Source of the DNA: Brucella sp. 21LCYQ03
GTDB taxonomy: Bacteria > Pseudomonadota > Alphaproteobacteria > Rhizobiales > Rhizobiaceae
NCBI RefSeq assembly: GCF_023554105.1
Contig: NZ_JAMJWE010000013.1
Span: forward strand, 40,285-104,284
Direction of reading: 5' to 3'
Length of the DNA stretch: 64,000 nucleotides
How positions within the stretch are numbered: the stretch's first letter is position 1; every line of letters begins with the position of its first letter. Below, one piece after another: positions 17,778-27,558 of this stretch. Made by a program: the position numbers and the translations under genes. The notes beneath the pieces are model-generated. The model had not been told where the DNA came from. It worked only from the letters and a program-made list of their open reading frames with translations, and searched no databases.

Positions 17778-18494
17778 ATGCAAACGACCCTTACCCGCCG
17801 TTCCTTTTTAACGGCCATGACAGTAACAGCGGCGGCCGGCCTCGCAGGCTGTGCTCAGTTGGGGCAGAATGTTCCAATCGTTGATGTTGACGCCAATGGC
17901 AACCCTATCAACAGAACGCCACAAGGCAATGTCGACTCTTCCTATGGAAGTTGGGCATCCATGTATGCGGCTGTTGAAGACAACGGCTATCAGCTCCCTG
18001 CTATTCCGATCCAGAAGATGGACAAGCGCTATCTGCGACAGGTCGTGCAGGATCCGACCGGCGAAATGCCAGGCACGATCGTTGTCGATACAACTAATCG
18101 TTTCCTTTATCTGGTACTCGGTAATGGTCAGGCAATGCGTTATGGCGTCGGCATTGGCCGCGATGGCTTTGCATGGTCAGGCCGCGCAGTCATTCAGTAC
18201 AAGCGCGAATGGCCACGTTGGACACCACCGGATGAGATGGTTGCCCGTCAGCCAGAACTTGAACCATATAGCTCGCGTAACGGCGGCATGGGTCCGGGCC
18301 TCAAAAACCCGCTTGGCGCACGCGCACTTTACATCTTCAAAGATGGCAAAGACACAATCTATCGTATCCACGGCAACCCGGAATGGTGGTCAATCGGCAA
18401 GGCAGTTTCATCAGGCTGCGTCCGTATGCTCAATCAAGACATCATGGATCTTTACAATCGCGTTCCGCCAAAATCACCTATTCTGGTTATGTAA
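17778..18494 (+). CDS. L,D-transpeptidase (YkuD) lipoprotein
   Basis: A 238-residue exported protein. The N-terminus has a twin-arginine-like TRRSFLT motif, a hydrophobic stretch and the lipobox L-A-G-C, so Cys25 is the likely lipid-modified residue. The YkuD domain occupies about residues 98-238, with His198 in RIHGNPEW and catalytic Cys214 in SSGCVRM. L,D-transpeptidases make 3-3 cross-links in peptidoglycan or link outer-membrane proteins to it, both common in Rhizobiales. No strong ribosome binding site precedes the ATG. The gene ends just before a bidirectional terminator. Confidence 0.9.
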   Translation: MQTTLTRRSFLTAMTVTAAAGLAGCAQLGQNVPIVDVDANGNPINRTPQGNVDSSYGSWASMYAAVEDNGYQLPAIPIQKMDKRYLRQVVQDPTGEMPGTIVVDTTNRFLYLVLGNGQAMRYGVGIGRDGFAWSGRAVIQYKREWPRWTPPDEMVARQPELEPYSSRNGGMGPGLKNPLGARALYIFKDGKDTIYRIHGNPEWWSIGKAVSSGCVRMLNQDIMDLYNRVPPKSPILVM

Positions 18495-18520
18495 TCGGCA
18501 ATTAGCGATGGAAATAAAAA

Positions 18521-18545
18521 AGCCCCGGAAATCCGGGGCTTTTTC
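18521..18545. terminator. Bidirectional intrinsic terminator
   Basis: Perfect eight-base stem (18521-18528 with 18533-18540), AAAT loop, T run on the plus side and A run (T on the minus strand) on the other. It serves both the L,D-transpeptidase gene and the convergent HerA-like gene. Confidence 0.9.
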
Positions 18546-18565
18546 TATCTTACAAACGCTATCTA

Positions 18566-20080
18566 TCAGCGCTTGAAGCTACCAAGAATGCCACGCACCA
18601 ATGCGCGCCCCAATGATGTACTCACGGAGCGCACGACTGATTTCATCGCCGTTTCAGCCACCGTCTGACGACCCGAACGGCGACCTGTTCCGAATGCGGT
18701 TCCCATAATCTCACCAAAAAGTCCGCCCCCCTCACTGGGTTCATCCGCTTTGGTTTTCTGCTGTGCGTCAGCTGAAGCCTGCGCTTTTCTAGCCAGCATT
18801 TCAAAAGCTGAATCCCGATCAACAGCCTGATCATACTGACCGGCCACAGGGCTTACTGCCATGATTCGCGCACGTGCTTCTGGTGACAGCGGCCCAATTT
18901 GTGACGCTGGTGGACGGATTAACGTGCGCTGCACCATGGATGGAACGCCCTTCGCCTGCAAAGTCGAAACCAGCGCCTCACCTGTCGAAAGATTGGTGAT
19001 CGCCTCATAGGTTTTGAAATCAGGATTTGGGCGGAACGTATCGGCAGCTGTCTTCACGGCATTGGTTTCACGTGGCGTGTATGCGCGAAGCGCGTGCTGA
19101 ACGCGATTGCCAAGCTGCGCCAATACCGATTCTGGCACATCAAGCGGGTTCTGTGTGACGAAATAAACGCCAACGCCTTTCGAACGGATCAGGCGAACCA
19201 CCTGCTCCACACGATCAACAAGCGCCTTTGGCGCTTCATCAAACAGCAAATGCGCTTCATCAAAGAAGAAGACCAGACGCGGCTTATCCGGGTCGCCAAC
19301 TTCGGGCAGTTCCTCAAATAGCTCCGACATCAGCCACAGCAGGAATGTCGAATAAAGACGCGGGCTCATCATCAGCTTGTCAGCTGCAAGCACACTGATC
19401 ACACCACGACCATCGGTCGTCGTGCGCATCAGATCAGAAATACGCAATGCTGGCTCACCAAAGAACTTGGTTCCACCCTGCTGATCCAGAACCAGCAGCG
19501 AGCGCTGAATAGCACCGACGGAAGCCTTGTTGACGTTGCCGTATTTCGCAGAAAGCTCAGCCGAGCGCTCAGCCATTTCTGCAAGAATGGCCTGCAAGTC
19601 CTTCAGGTCCAGCAAAAGCAAGCCTTCTTCATCCGCAAGACGGAATGCAACGTTAAGCACACCTTCCTGCGCATCAGTCAGGCTCATCAGGCGCGAGAGC
19701 AGCAGCGGCCCCATTTCTGAAATGGTCGCGCGAACAGGATGTCCCTTTTCGCCGAAAATATCCCAAAAGATAACAGGCGAAGCACGCAGCTCATAAGGAT
19801 TAAGTTCAACTTCTTCAGCGCGTTTTGTGAGATTTTCGTTCGCCACGCCGGGCGCGGCAATGCCGGAAAGATCGCTCTTAATATCTGCACAAAAAACCGG
19901 AACACCCGCGGCAGAAAAGCTCTCAGCCAAAACTTGCAAAGTAACTGTCTTACCCGTGCCCGTCGCACCAGTGACAAGGCCATGCCTGTTGCCATATTTC
20001 AGAGCGAGATATTCTGGCTGCTGATAGGAATCATCAGGTTTGCGGCTTGCACCAAGAAAAATTGCATCATCGGCGGTCAT
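18566..20080 (-). CDS. HerA-like ATPase, DUF853 (helicase HerA-like C-terminal)
   Basis: A 504-residue cytoplasmic ATPase of the FtsK/HerA superfamily. Walker A is GATGTGKT (about residues 38-45) and Walker B is VFFFDEAHLLFD; a late arginine-rich segment RSKGVGVYFVTQNP resembles the sensor region. The start at ATG 20080 gives the usual N-terminus with IFLGASRKPDD before Walker A. The C-terminal tail (about 420 onward) is Gly/Arg-rich and low in complexity. DUF853 proteins are conserved in many bacteria; a DNA-translocase role is inferred from the family and not proven. No nuclease (NurA-like) partner is adjacent, so it does not look like a HerA-NurA pair. Confidence 0.87.
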   Translation of the reverse strand: MTADDAIFLGASRKPDDSYQQPEYLALKYGNRHGLVTGATGTGKTVTLQVLAESFSAAGVPVFCADIKSDLSGIAAPGVANENLTKRAEEVELNPYELRASPVIFWDIFGEKGHPVRATISEMGPLLLSRLMSLTDAQEGVLNVAFRLADEEGLLLLDLKDLQAILAEMAERSAELSAKYGNVNKASVGAIQRSLLVLDQQGGTKFFGEPALRISDLMRTTTDGRGVISVLAADKLMMSPRLYSTFLLWLMSELFEELPEVGDPDKPRLVFFFDEAHLLFDEAPKALVDRVEQVVRLIRSKGVGVYFVTQNPLDVPESVLAQLGNRVQHALRAYTPRETNAVKTAADTFRPNPDFKTYEAITNLSTGEALVSTLQAKGVPSMVQRTLIRPPASQIGPLSPEARARIMAVSPVAGQYDQAVDRDSAFEMLARKAQASADAQQKTKADEPSEGGGLFGEIMGTAFGTGRRSGRQTVAETAMKSVVRSVSTSLGRALVRGILGSFKR

Positions 20081-20286
20081 CAGCCATGTCGCTCCGTAAA
20101 AGGTTTGCTTACAATACGATATACCAGCAGCACCGTCGCGCAACAACGATAACGCTAAATTCCGTATCCAGACTTAATTTCCAGCTTTTGTTGAAGACAA
20201 ATTCCGCAGATTTTAGCTCAGGAATACTTGCAAAGCGTTCGCGACAATGCATATTACGTAAACGTAAGATATTTCGGGAGAGTCTC

Positions 20287-20649
20287 ATGGAAGAACTGAT
20301 CGCGCGCATAACCTCCAATGTTGGCATTGATGCAGCAACGGCAGAAAAGGCCGTCGGTATGATTTTGGCGTTTCTGCAAAAGGAAGGCCCAGCCGATAAG
20401 GTTCAGCAGCTGCTGGCAGCTTTTCCGGGTGCGGAAGAAGCGATTTCGCAGGTTAAAGGCGGCGGTTTTCTCTCCGGTTTGATGGGCGGCGTAATGGGCC
20501 TTGGCTCGCAGCTCATGAGCGCAGGACTTGGCATGGGTGAGATTTCCGGTGTTGCCAAAGAAACCATACGTTTCGCCAAGGAAAAAGCTGGCGTAGAACC
20601 AGTTGATGCTGTTGTGGGATCGATCCCCGGCCTCGGCCAGTTCATCTAA
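20287..20649 (+). CDS. DUF2267/DUF2780-like small protein
   Basis: A 120-residue soluble protein starting at ATG 20287, with GGGAGAG just upstream. The N-terminal 60 residues (EELIARITSNVGIDAATAEKAVGMILAFLQKEG, then KVQQLLAAFPGAEE) are the helical pattern of DUF2267/DUF2780-like proteins. A glycine-rich flexible stretch (GGGFLSGLMGGVMGLGSQ) and a C-terminal helix follow. No enzymatic residues are visible. It is divergent from the HerA-like gene and ends at a strong terminator. Confidence 0.7.
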   Translation: MEELIARITSNVGIDAATAEKAVGMILAFLQKEGPADKVQQLLAAFPGAEEAISQVKGGGFLSGLMGGVMGLGSQLMSAGLGMGEISGVAKETIRFAKEKAGVEPVDAVVGSIPGLGQFI

Positions 20650-20664
20650 GTTTTGACGATAAAC

Positions 20665-20694
20665 AAAAGCCCCGGAAAACCGGGGCTTTTTTTT
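20665..20694 (+). terminator. Intrinsic terminator
   Basis: Eleven-base arms (20665-20675 and 20680-20690) around an AAAA loop, followed by a T run. It lies 16 bases after the DUF2267-like gene and touches the end of the convergent MFS gene, which it may also terminate because the A run upstream gives T on the minus strand. Confidence 0.9.
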
Positions 20695-21958
20695 AACCTT
20701 GCACGACTTTTACGCCGACATGTTTTGATCGACCAGCGCCCCAGCCATTGATGGCAGCGCCTATTCCAAGCACCGCAAAGAATATGCCGCAGGCTGCAAA
20801 GCTGCCCGTCGCACTGTGGATTAAGCCAACCACCAGCGGCCCAATCGACGCCAGCGTGTAGCCGATACATTGCGCCATGCCCGACAAATGCGCAGCCGTA
20901 TGCGAATCGGGCGAACGCAGCACGATGACCATCATCGCAGCAGCGATGAGCCCACCCTGACCAAAGCCCTGAATAATTGCCAGCAGCCAAAAGCTCCATT
21001 GCGGCAGATAGAGAAAACCCATCAATGGAAGTGCTGCGCTCAAGCAAAGCACAACATTGAGCAGGCTCTGGCTCTTCTGCCGGACAGCAATCGAAGGGAT
21101 TGCAAGGCAGGTTACGACCTGCACCATGATCGAAAACGAAACCAGCCCGCCTGCCGCCGTTCCGCTCAGCCCCTGCTCACGCAAAATCGGTGCGAGCCAA
21201 CCAAAGACAATATAGGCCATGGAGGATTGCAGTCCCATGAAGAACGTCACCTGCCATGCAAGCTTGTCTTTCCATAAGCCGATAACTTTGAAGCCAGAAT
21301 GCACAACATTGTGTCTTGCCCGCAAAGCTTGTGGCAACCACAGCGCCAGGACAAGCGCCGCCGGCAGTGCCCAGAAAGCCAGTGCCAAATTCCATGACCC
21401 GCCCAGCATGTGCTCAATTGGAATGGTGAAACCAGCTGCCGCCGCCGCACCACCACACAGCGCCATTGTATAAAGGCCGGTCATTATCGCTGCGGTTTTG
21501 GGGAAGTCACGTTTGACGACGCCCGGAAGCAAAACATTGCCGGTGGCGATAGCCGCACCAGCAAGCGTGGCACCAATATAAAGAGATGCTGAATTGCCGA
21601 TGCCGCGGATCGCTGTGCCAATCGTCAAAACAATCAGCACAAACAGCAGCACTTTTTCCGCACCAAAACGCTGTGCAAGACGCGGCGCAAAGGGTGCAAA
21701 AACGCCAAGACATACAACAGGGAGCGTTGTCAGGATACCCGCAGCAACACCCGACATGCCAGTCGCTTCAATGATTTCAGGCAAAAGCACAGATACACTG
21801 GAAAACACCGGGCGCAGATTGGCAGCAATCAACACAAGGCTCAGACCTAACAGAATACGCAGAGCTTTGCTTTGTTTCGGCGGCAAAGGTGGCTGCGGCA
21901 CGCTGTCGATTTCAGCATCGACCAGAGCGACATCGGCCGCAGGATTTGTGTGGCTCAT
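20693..21958 (-). CDS. MFS transporter, CynX/NimT-like
   Basis: A 421-residue inner-membrane transporter with about twelve hydrophobic segments. I choose ATG 21958, which has AAGGTG upstream on the minus strand, over ATG 21976. The first helix region LRILLGLSLVLIAANLRPVFSSVSVLLPEI, with its N-L-R-P motif, and FAPFAPRLAQRFGAEKVLL are characteristic of the CynX/NimT (cyanate/2-nitroimidazole) group. The real substrate is unknown and such proteins are often simply drug or anion exporters. The N-terminal 40 residues are hydrophilic. It is not in an operon. Confidence 0.85.
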   Translation of the reverse strand: MSHTNPAADVALVDAEIDSVPQPPLPPKQSKALRILLGLSLVLIAANLRPVFSSVSVLLPEIIEATGMSGVAAGILTTLPVVCLGVFAPFAPRLAQRFGAEKVLLFVLIVLTIGTAIRGIGNSASLYIGATLAGAAIATGNVLLPGVVKRDFPKTAAIMTGLYTMALCGGAAAAAGFTIPIEHMLGGSWNLALAFWALPAALVLALWLPQALRARHNVVHSGFKVIGLWKDKLAWQVTFFMGLQSSMAYIVFGWLAPILREQGLSGTAAGGLVSFSIMVQVVTCLAIPSIAVRQKSQSLLNVVLCLSAALPLMGFLYLPQWSFWLLAIIQGFGQGGLIAAAMMVIVLRSPDSHTAAHLSGMAQCIGYTLASIGPLVVGLIHSATGSFAACGIFFAVLGIGAAINGWGAGRSKHVGVKVVQG

Positions 21959-22134
21959 ATCGCCAACACCTTTCATTCAATCACATCAAGAAACAGCGAT
22001 GTACTACATCGTACGCATGGAGCAATAGCTTAAACGGTGTGATAATTGACCAAATGAAGCCGTTTGCCTCATTCCGTTAACAATTTTAACGCAATGTGGC
22101 AGCTGAACTTTCAGACTTCAAAACTGGGTGCCGC

Positions 22135-23127
22135 ATGATCAATCTTTACTGCCTGAACGGAGATCATCTCGAACGCGTCGAGGTTGAACCGGGCACGCCT
22201 TTGCCTGAAAATGTTATCTGGATTGACCTGCTTGCACCCGGCGTCAATGAAGATCACATCGTCGAAGCATGGACTGGGATTTCGATCCCGACCCGCGAGG
22301 ACATGACGGAAATTGAGGAATCCAGCCGTTTTTATATGGAAAACGGTGCGCAATATCTGACTGTGCCAATTCTTCATGCGGTTGATCTCGACCATCGGGA
22401 ACTTGCACCCGTAACCTTTATCATCCATGGCCAGCGTCTCGTAACCGTGCGTTATGCCAATCCGAAATCGGTCAGCATTTATATCACGCGCGCAACAAAG
22501 CCCGGCAATGGACTAATCCCCGCCAAATGCTCCGGCCTTTCAATCATGCTTGGCATCACCGAAGCCACGACCAACCGTCTTGCCGATATTCTTGAAGGCG
22601 TTGCTGGAAAGATTGATGCGGCATCGCACTCGATCTATCGCCGCCAGCCAAAAGCACGCCCCATGACAACCGAGGATTTCCGGCACATTCTCACGCAGAT
22701 CGGTGGCCAAGGTACGTTTTTATCGCGCATGCGGGAAAGTCTTGCCGGTGTCAGTCGCATGCTGGTTTATCTGTCCGCAATCAACAGCCCTGTAGCGACC
22801 AAAAAAGACACGCGCTCATGGATCAAATCACTGGAACGCGATGCGCAGTCACTCGTCGCCTATGTGGATTTTCTCTCCAACAAGGTCACATTCCTGCTTG
22901 ATACGATCGTGGGTCTCATTTCCGTTGAGCAAAACGCGATTATCAAGATCTTCTCAGTCGCAGCAGTGGGCTTCATGCCTCCAACTTTGGTCGCATCTAT
23001 CTATGGCATGAACTTCTCATTCATGCCCGAACTCAACTCGCCATGGGGCTATCCGATGGCGCTTGGCCTGATGGTTGCCTCGGCCCTGTTGCCGCTGTTC
23101 TATTTCCGCCGAAAAGGGTGGTTGTAG
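22135..23127 (+). CDS. corA: CorA family magnesium transporter
   Basis: A 330-residue divalent-cation channel. The long N-terminal cytoplasmic domain is followed by two C-terminal membrane helices (about residues 268-290 and 303-322), with the signature Y-G-M-N-F between them, as in all CorA proteins. The C-terminus ends in the basic YFRRKGW. CorA forms pentamers in the inner membrane and mediates Mg2+ (also Co2+, Ni2+) uptake. I start at ATG 22135 since the protein then begins MINLYCLNGDHLERVE; a GTG 39 bases upstream is possible. It converges on the Gre-like gene 1 base away. Confidence 0.92.
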   Translation: MINLYCLNGDHLERVEVEPGTPLPENVIWIDLLAPGVNEDHIVEAWTGISIPTREDMTEIEESSRFYMENGAQYLTVPILHAVDLDHRELAPVTFIIHGQRLVTVRYANPKSVSIYITRATKPGNGLIPAKCSGLSIMLGITEATTNRLADILEGVAGKIDAASHSIYRRQPKARPMTTEDFRHILTQIGGQGTFLSRMRESLAGVSRMLVYLSAINSPVATKKDTRSWIKSLERDAQSLVAYVDFLSNKVTFLLDTIVGLISVEQNAIIKIFSVAAVGFMPPTLVASIYGMNFSFMPELNSPWGYPMALGLMVASALLPLFYFRRKGWL

Positions 23128-23128
23128 C

Positions 23129-23596
23129 TCACACCGACAGCGACACGATCTCCCAATCTTTGCCATTGATTTTCAGCACGTCACCCGCTGGCTTGCCAAA
23201 AAGCATGATGGCAACCGGAGCCATATGGGAGATTTTGCCCTCCGATGGATTGGCTTCATCTTCGCCAACGATAGTCCAGGTGCGGGTGTCGCCTTCATCG
23301 AGGTTTTCAAGCTCTACAGTCATCCCAAACCGCACCACATCGCTGTCCGGTTCAGGTACTGATAGTTCGGCGGTTTCGCGACGCGATGTCCAATAGCGCA
23401 GATCACGCGAAAGACGTGCGATGGCGGAACGTTCGCCCGCGACATTGGCCTCAGCCAGTTCGCGGTGAAGCCGTGCGAACTCGTCGTCAATCATCTTCAA
23501 ACCGTTCGGCGTGACGAGATTGCGATGCGGACTAATCGGACGCTCACCGAGATCGGTTGGCGCGTCGTCCTGTTCTTTTGTGAAAGCTCTGCTCAT
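23129..23596 (-). CDS. GreA/GreB-like transcription factor with altered coiled-coil tip
   Basis: A 155-residue protein. The C-terminal FKBP-like domain (about residues 85-155, VVRFGMTVELENLDEGDTRTW to the end) is clearly of the Gre family. The N-terminal coiled coil (about 29-80) is shorter than in GreA or GreB. Where those carry the acidic tip G-D-x-S-E-N, needed to stimulate RNA cleavage by RNA polymerase, this protein has G-E-R-S-A-I and seems to lack several residues. It may bind RNA polymerase without the usual cleavage activity. It is monocistronic and convergent with corA. Confidence 0.85.
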   Translation of the reverse strand: MSRAFTKEQDDAPTDLGERPISPHRNLVTPNGLKMIDDEFARLHRELAEANVAGERSAIARLSRDLRYWTSRRETAELSVPEPDSDVVRFGMTVELENLDEGDTRTWTIVGEDEANPSEGKISHMAPVAIMLFGKPAGDVLKINGKDWEIVSLSV

Positions 23597-23697
23597 GCTC
23601 TGAATGTATGCAGAGCAGTCATTCCCCGCAAGCCCACAAGTTTGAAGCTACTCCACGAAAGCCTCAATCCGCGTTTCAAATGCCTTTAGATTTTTTA

Positions 23698-23717
23698 TTG
23701 ATTGATCAGTCAATCAA
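23698..23717. promoter_or_regulatory. BetI-type operator
   Basis: A perfect inverted repeat, TTGATTGA-TCAG-TCAATCAA (eight-base arms, four-base spacer), lies 42 bases upstream of betI. BetI operators are known to be palindromes of this TTGATTG type. The site probably gives choline-responsive repression of the betI-betA-betB operon. Confidence 0.85.
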
Positions 23718-23758
23718 AGATAAAATTGAAGTCAATAACCTCAACGCGGATAACGATT

Positions 23759-24343
23759 ATGCCCAAAATCGGGATGGAGCCTCAGCGGCGGCGCGAGCTC
23801 ATCGATGCGACGATCAGAACAATCGGCCAGCGCGGTTCGCTTGATGTCACAGTTGCGCAGATCGCCCATGAAGCTGGTGTATCGCCTGCGCTTGCGCATC
23901 ATTATTTTGGCGGCAAGGACAAGCTTATTCTTGCCACCATGCGCCACTTGCTGCGTGAACTGGGTCACGATCTACACGAAGCGATCAAGCGCACCGAAAC
24001 GCCACGCGAGCGGATTGCTGCGATTATTGCCGTGAATTTTTCTGCCTCTCAGTTTGCGCAGGAAACCATCGCCGCCTGGCTGACCTTTTACGTCCATGCG
24101 CAGCAGTCCGAAGATACGCGTCGGCTTTTGCGGGTCTATGCGCGCCGCCTGCATTCCAATTTGGTTTTCGCACTTCAGCAACTCACCACCCACGAACGGG
24201 CAAGCCGTATTGCCGAGGGCGCAGGCGCAATGATCGACGGACTTTATATCCGTCACGCCCTTGGCGCTGATGCGCCCAATGCGGCCTCCGCAATTGCGCT
24301 TGTTGAAGATTATATCGCGGTTCAGCTTTCGGTGGAGCCATGA
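23759..24343 (+). CDS. betI: BetI, choline-responsive TetR-family repressor
   Basis: A 194-residue TetR-family regulator, the normal BetI length. The N-terminal helix-turn-helix is [29 protein letters not shown] (about residues 28-56), with the A-H-H-Y-F-G-G-K-D signature of BetI. The ligand-binding C-terminal domain follows ([13 protein letters not shown]). BetI represses choline-to-glycine-betaine genes and releases DNA when choline is present. The palindromic operator upstream and the two following enzyme genes support the call. Its stop overlaps the betA start (ATGA), indicating coupled translation. Confidence 0.93.
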   Translation: MPKIGMEPQRRRELIDATIRTIGQRGSLDVTVAQIAHEAGVSPALAHHYFGGKDKLILATMRHLLRELGHDLHEAIKRTETPRERIAAIIAVNFSASQFAQETIAAWLTFYVHAQQSEDTRRLLRVYARRLHSNLVFALQQLTTHERASRIAEGAGAMIDGLYIRHALGADAPNAASAIALVEDYIAVQLSVEP

Positions 24344-25995
24344 GCATGGAAGCAGATTTCGTTATCATTGGCTCCGGCTCCGCCGGTTCTGCCATGGCCT
24401 ATCGGCTGTCGGAGGATGGCCGACATTCGGTGATTGTCATCGAGTATGGTGGCCCGGACATCGGCCCGCTGATCCAGATGCCTGCCGCCCTCTCCTTCCC
24501 CATGAATATGGAAACCTATGACTGGGGCTTTTCGACCGAACCTGAGCCGCATATTGGCGGGCGCAGTCTGGTCACGCCACGCGGCAAGGTGGTCGGCGGT
24601 TCGTCATCCATCAACGGCATGGTCTATGTGCGCGGCCATGCGCGCGATTATGACCACTGGTCGGAGAGTGGCGCGCGCGGCTGGTCCTATGCCGATGTGT
24701 TGCCCTACTTCAAGCGGATGGAAAATGCGCATGGCGGACAAGAAGGCTGGCGCGGCACCAATGGTCCGCTGCATGTACAGCGCGGTCGTCGCGACAATCC
24801 GCTATTCAAGGCTTTTGTCGATGCCGGGCATCAGGCAGGTTTTGAATTCACTGACGATTATAATGGCGAGAAGCAGGAAGGCTTCGGCCCGATGGAGCAG
24901 ACGATCCATAATGGACGTCGCTGGTCCGCCGCCAATGCCTATCTGAAACCAGCCCTCAAGCGCCCCAATGTGAAGCTCGTCAAAGGTTTGGCACGTAAGA
25001 TCGTCATGGAAGGCAAGCGCGCGGTCGGCGTTGAAATCGAAGCGGGCCGCAGTTTCTCCACCATCCGCGCACGTCGCGAAGTGATCATTGCCGCATCGTC
25101 AATCAATTCGCCAAAGCTGCTTATGCTTTCAGGCATTGGCCCTGCTGCGCAGCTTAAAGAGCACGGCATTGAGGTCGTGGCCGACCGCCCGGGTGTGGGC
25201 CAAAACCTGCAAGACCATCTGGAAGTTTATATCCAGCAGGAATGCACGCAACCGATTACGCTTTATTCCAAGCTCAACCTGTTCTCGAAAGCCAGAATTG
25301 GTGCGGAATGGCTGTTCTTCAAAACCGGCGATGGCGCGACCAACCATTTTGAATCGGCAGCATTCGTGCGTTCAAAAGCAGGTGTGGAATATCCAGATAT
25401 TCAGTATCATTTCCTGCCAGTTGCAATTCGCTATGACGGCAAGGCGGCAGCACAATCGCATGGCTTTCAGGCCCATGTCGGACCGATGCGCTCAAAGTCC
25501 CGCGGCAGTGTTACGCTTCGCTCGGCCAATCCGCGCGAAAAGCCTGTCATAAAGTTTAATTATATGTCGCATGAGGATGACTGGTCAGATTTCCGTCATT
25601 GCGTGCGGCTGACGCGCGAAATCTTCGGGCAAGATGCATTCGCCGCCTATCGTGGCGCGGAAATTCAGCCCGGCGCAAAAGTGCAGTCGGATGACGAGAT
25701 CGACAACTTCCTTCGCGAGCATGTCGAAAGTGCGTTCCACCCTTGCGGAACCTGTAAAATGGGTTCAGTTGACGACCCAATGGCGGTTGTTGACCCGGAA
25801 TGTCGTGTTATTGGCGTTGATGGATTGCGTGTCGCGGATTCGTCAATCTTCCCACGTATAACCAATGGCAACCTCAATGGCCCATCAATCATGACCGGCG
25901 AAAAAGCTTCTGATCATATTCTGGGTCGCACGCCGCTGGCGCGATCCAATCAGGAACCATGGATTAATCCGCGTTGGGAAATATCTGACCGCTAA
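24340..25995 (+). CDS. betA: Choline dehydrogenase BetA
   Basis: A 551-residue FAD-dependent GMC oxidoreductase that oxidises choline to betaine aldehyde at the membrane. The FAD motif is [13 protein letters not shown] at residues 11-23; [22 protein letters not shown] is the GMC signature 1; the active-site histidine region is [13 protein letters not shown] (about residue 470), with the second conserved site in [22 protein letters not shown]. Length and motifs match BetA closely. Translation starts inside the betI stop codon. Together with BetB it produces the osmoprotectant glycine betaine from host or plant choline. Confidence 0.95.
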   Translation: MSMEADFVIIGSGSAGSAMAYRLSEDGRHSVIVIEYGGPDIGPLIQMPAALSFPMNMETYDWGFSTEPEPHIGGRSLVTPRGKVVGGSSSINGMVYVRGHARDYDHWSESGARGWSYADVLPYFKRMENAHGGQEGWRGTNGPLHVQRGRRDNPLFKAFVDAGHQAGFEFTDDYNGEKQEGFGPMEQTIHNGRRWSAANAYLKPALKRPNVKLVKGLARKIVMEGKRAVGVEIEAGRSFSTIRARREVIIAASSINSPKLLMLSGIGPAAQLKEHGIEVVADRPGVGQNLQDHLEVYIQQECTQPITLYSKLNLFSKARIGAEWLFFKTGDGATNHFESAAFVRSKAGVEYPDIQYHFLPVAIRYDGKAAAQSHGFQAHVGPMRSKSRGSVTLRSANPREKPVIKFNYMSHEDDWSDFRHCVRLTREIFGQDAFAAYRGAEIQPGAKVQSDDEIDNFLREHVESAFHPCGTCKMGSVDDPMAVVDPECRVIGVDGLRVADSSIFPRITNGNLNGPSIMTGEKASDHILGRTPLARSNQEPWINPRWEISDR

Positions 25996-26015
25996 CAAAT
26001 TTCGAGGAAAATAAG

Positions 26016-27479
26016 ATGAAAGTACAACCAAAAGCCTCGCACTTCATCGGCGGCGCATTCGTGGAAGACAAGGCTGGCAAACCGCTTCCCGTTATCTATC
26101 CGGCAACGGGCGAAGAAATCGCCAAGCTATATTCTGCAACGCCTGACGTTATCGAAGCCGCTTATGCAGCAGCACTGAAAGCACAAGGCGAATGGGCAGC
26201 ACTCAAACCAGTGGAGCGCGGCCGCATTCTGCGCCGTACCGCCGAAATCCTGCGCGAAAAGAACAAGAAACTCTCCAAGCTTGAAACGCTTGATACAGGC
26301 AAGGCGCTACAGGAAACGCTCGTCGCAGATGCCGCATCCGCTGCCGATGCGCTTGAATTCTTCGGCGGCATCATTTCCGGTTTCAATGGCGAATTCGTAG
26401 AGCTCGGCGGCTCGTTCGCCTATACGCGCCGGGAAGCGCTCGGCATTTGCGTTGGTATTGGCGCATGGAATTACCCGATCCAGATAGCGGCATGGAAATC
26501 CGCCCCGGCACTTGCCATGGGTAATGCTTTTATCTTCAAGCCATCTGAAAATACGCCGCTTTCAGCGCTCACGCTGGCAGAAGCCTATAAGGAAGCAGGC
26601 CTTCCAGATGGGCTATTCAACGTCGTTCAAGGCTTTGGCGATGTGGGTGCAGCGCTCGTTAATCATCGTCTGACCGCAAAGGTTTCACTCACAGGTTCGG
26701 TGCCAACAGGCAAGCGGATCATGTCGCAAGCGGGTGAGCACCTTAAGCACGTCACGATGGAACTGGGTGGCAAATCGCCAATCATCGTCTTTGACGACGC
26801 TGATCTCGATAGCGCTATTGGTGGCGCGATGCTTGGCAATTTCTATTCGACGGGTCAGGTCTGCTCGAATGGTACGCGCGTCTTCGTTCATAAGAATGTG
26901 CGTGAGACATTTGTTGAGCGCCTGATTGAGCGCACACGTAAAATCCGTATCGGCGACCCGCTGGATGAAGCAACGCAGATGGGCCCGCTTATTAATGCTG
27001 CACAGCGAGACAAGGTTCTGTCTTATATCGAAAAAGGCAAAGCCGAAGGCGCAACACTCGCATGCGGCGGTGGTATTCCAAAGCTTCAGGGCTTTGATAA
27101 GGGTTGCTTTATCGAGCCTACCATCTTCACCAATGTCACTGACAACATGACAATCGCGCGCGAAGAAATTTTCGGCCCTGTGATGAGCATTCTCGAATTC
27201 TCAGACGAGGACGAAGTGATTGCGCGCGCCAATGATACCGAGTTTGGCTTGGCGGCGGGTGTTTTCACCGCCGACATTGCCCGCGGACATCGTGTTATAA
27301 ACCAGATCAGGGCGGGCACCTGCTGGATCAATGCTTATAATCTAACGCCCGTTGAAGTGCCATTTGGTGGCTACAAGCAGTCGGGTATTGGTCGTGAAAA
27401 CGGCATCGCTGCCCTAACCCACTATAGCCAGATCAAAACTGTCTATGTCGAAATGGGCAAGGTCGACAGCCCGTATTAA
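26016..27479 (+). CDS. betB: Betaine-aldehyde dehydrogenase BetB
   Basis: A 487-residue NAD(P)-dependent aldehyde dehydrogenase, the last enzyme of glycine betaine synthesis. The catalytic Glu lies in TMELGGKSP (about residue 250) and the catalytic Cys in [12 protein letters not shown] (about residue 286). The Rossmann segment [13 protein letters not shown] binds the cofactor. ATG 26016 follows CGAGGAAA. It begins 20 bases after betA and ends at a strong terminator, so betI-betA-betB form a closed operon. A choline sulfatase gene (betC), found in some rhizobial operons, is not present here. Confidence 0.95.
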   Translation: MKVQPKASHFIGGAFVEDKAGKPLPVIYPATGEEIAKLYSATPDVIEAAYAAALKAQGEWAALKPVERGRILRRTAEILREKNKKLSKLETLDTGKALQETLVADAASAADALEFFGGIISGFNGEFVELGGSFAYTRREALGICVGIGAWNYPIQIAAWKSAPALAMGNAFIFKPSENTPLSALTLAEAYKEAGLPDGLFNVVQGFGDVGAALVNHRLTAKVSLTGSVPTGKRIMSQAGEHLKHVTMELGGKSPIIVFDDADLDSAIGGAMLGNFYSTGQVCSNGTRVFVHKNVRETFVERLIERTRKIRIGDPLDEATQMGPLINAAQRDKVLSYIEKGKAEGATLACGGGIPKLQGFDKGCFIEPTIFTNVTDNMTIAREEIFGPVMSILEFSDEDEVIARANDTEFGLAAGVFTADIARGHRVINQIRAGTCWINAYNLTPVEVPFGGYKQSGIGRENGIAALTHYSQIKTVYVEMGKVDSPY

Positions 27480-27500
27480 AAGCAACTGAGAAATATAACA

Positions 27501-27529
27501 GTCCGATGATAACAACTCATCGGACTTTT
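27501..27529 (+). terminator. Intrinsic terminator of the bet operon
   Basis: Perfect nine-base stem (27501-27509 with 27517-27525), seven-base loop, then TTTT. It lies 21 bases after the betB stop. Confidence 0.9.
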
Positions 27530-27558
27530 GTTTTATACTCAGCCAGTCTCTGTTATGC

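Noticed and set aside
18566..20080. HerA-type ATPase as part of a defence system (for example with NurA or a DUF4297 or SIR2 partner)
   Set aside because: No nuclease or effector gene is adjacent and the neighbours are housekeeping; the DUF853 group is widespread and conserved.
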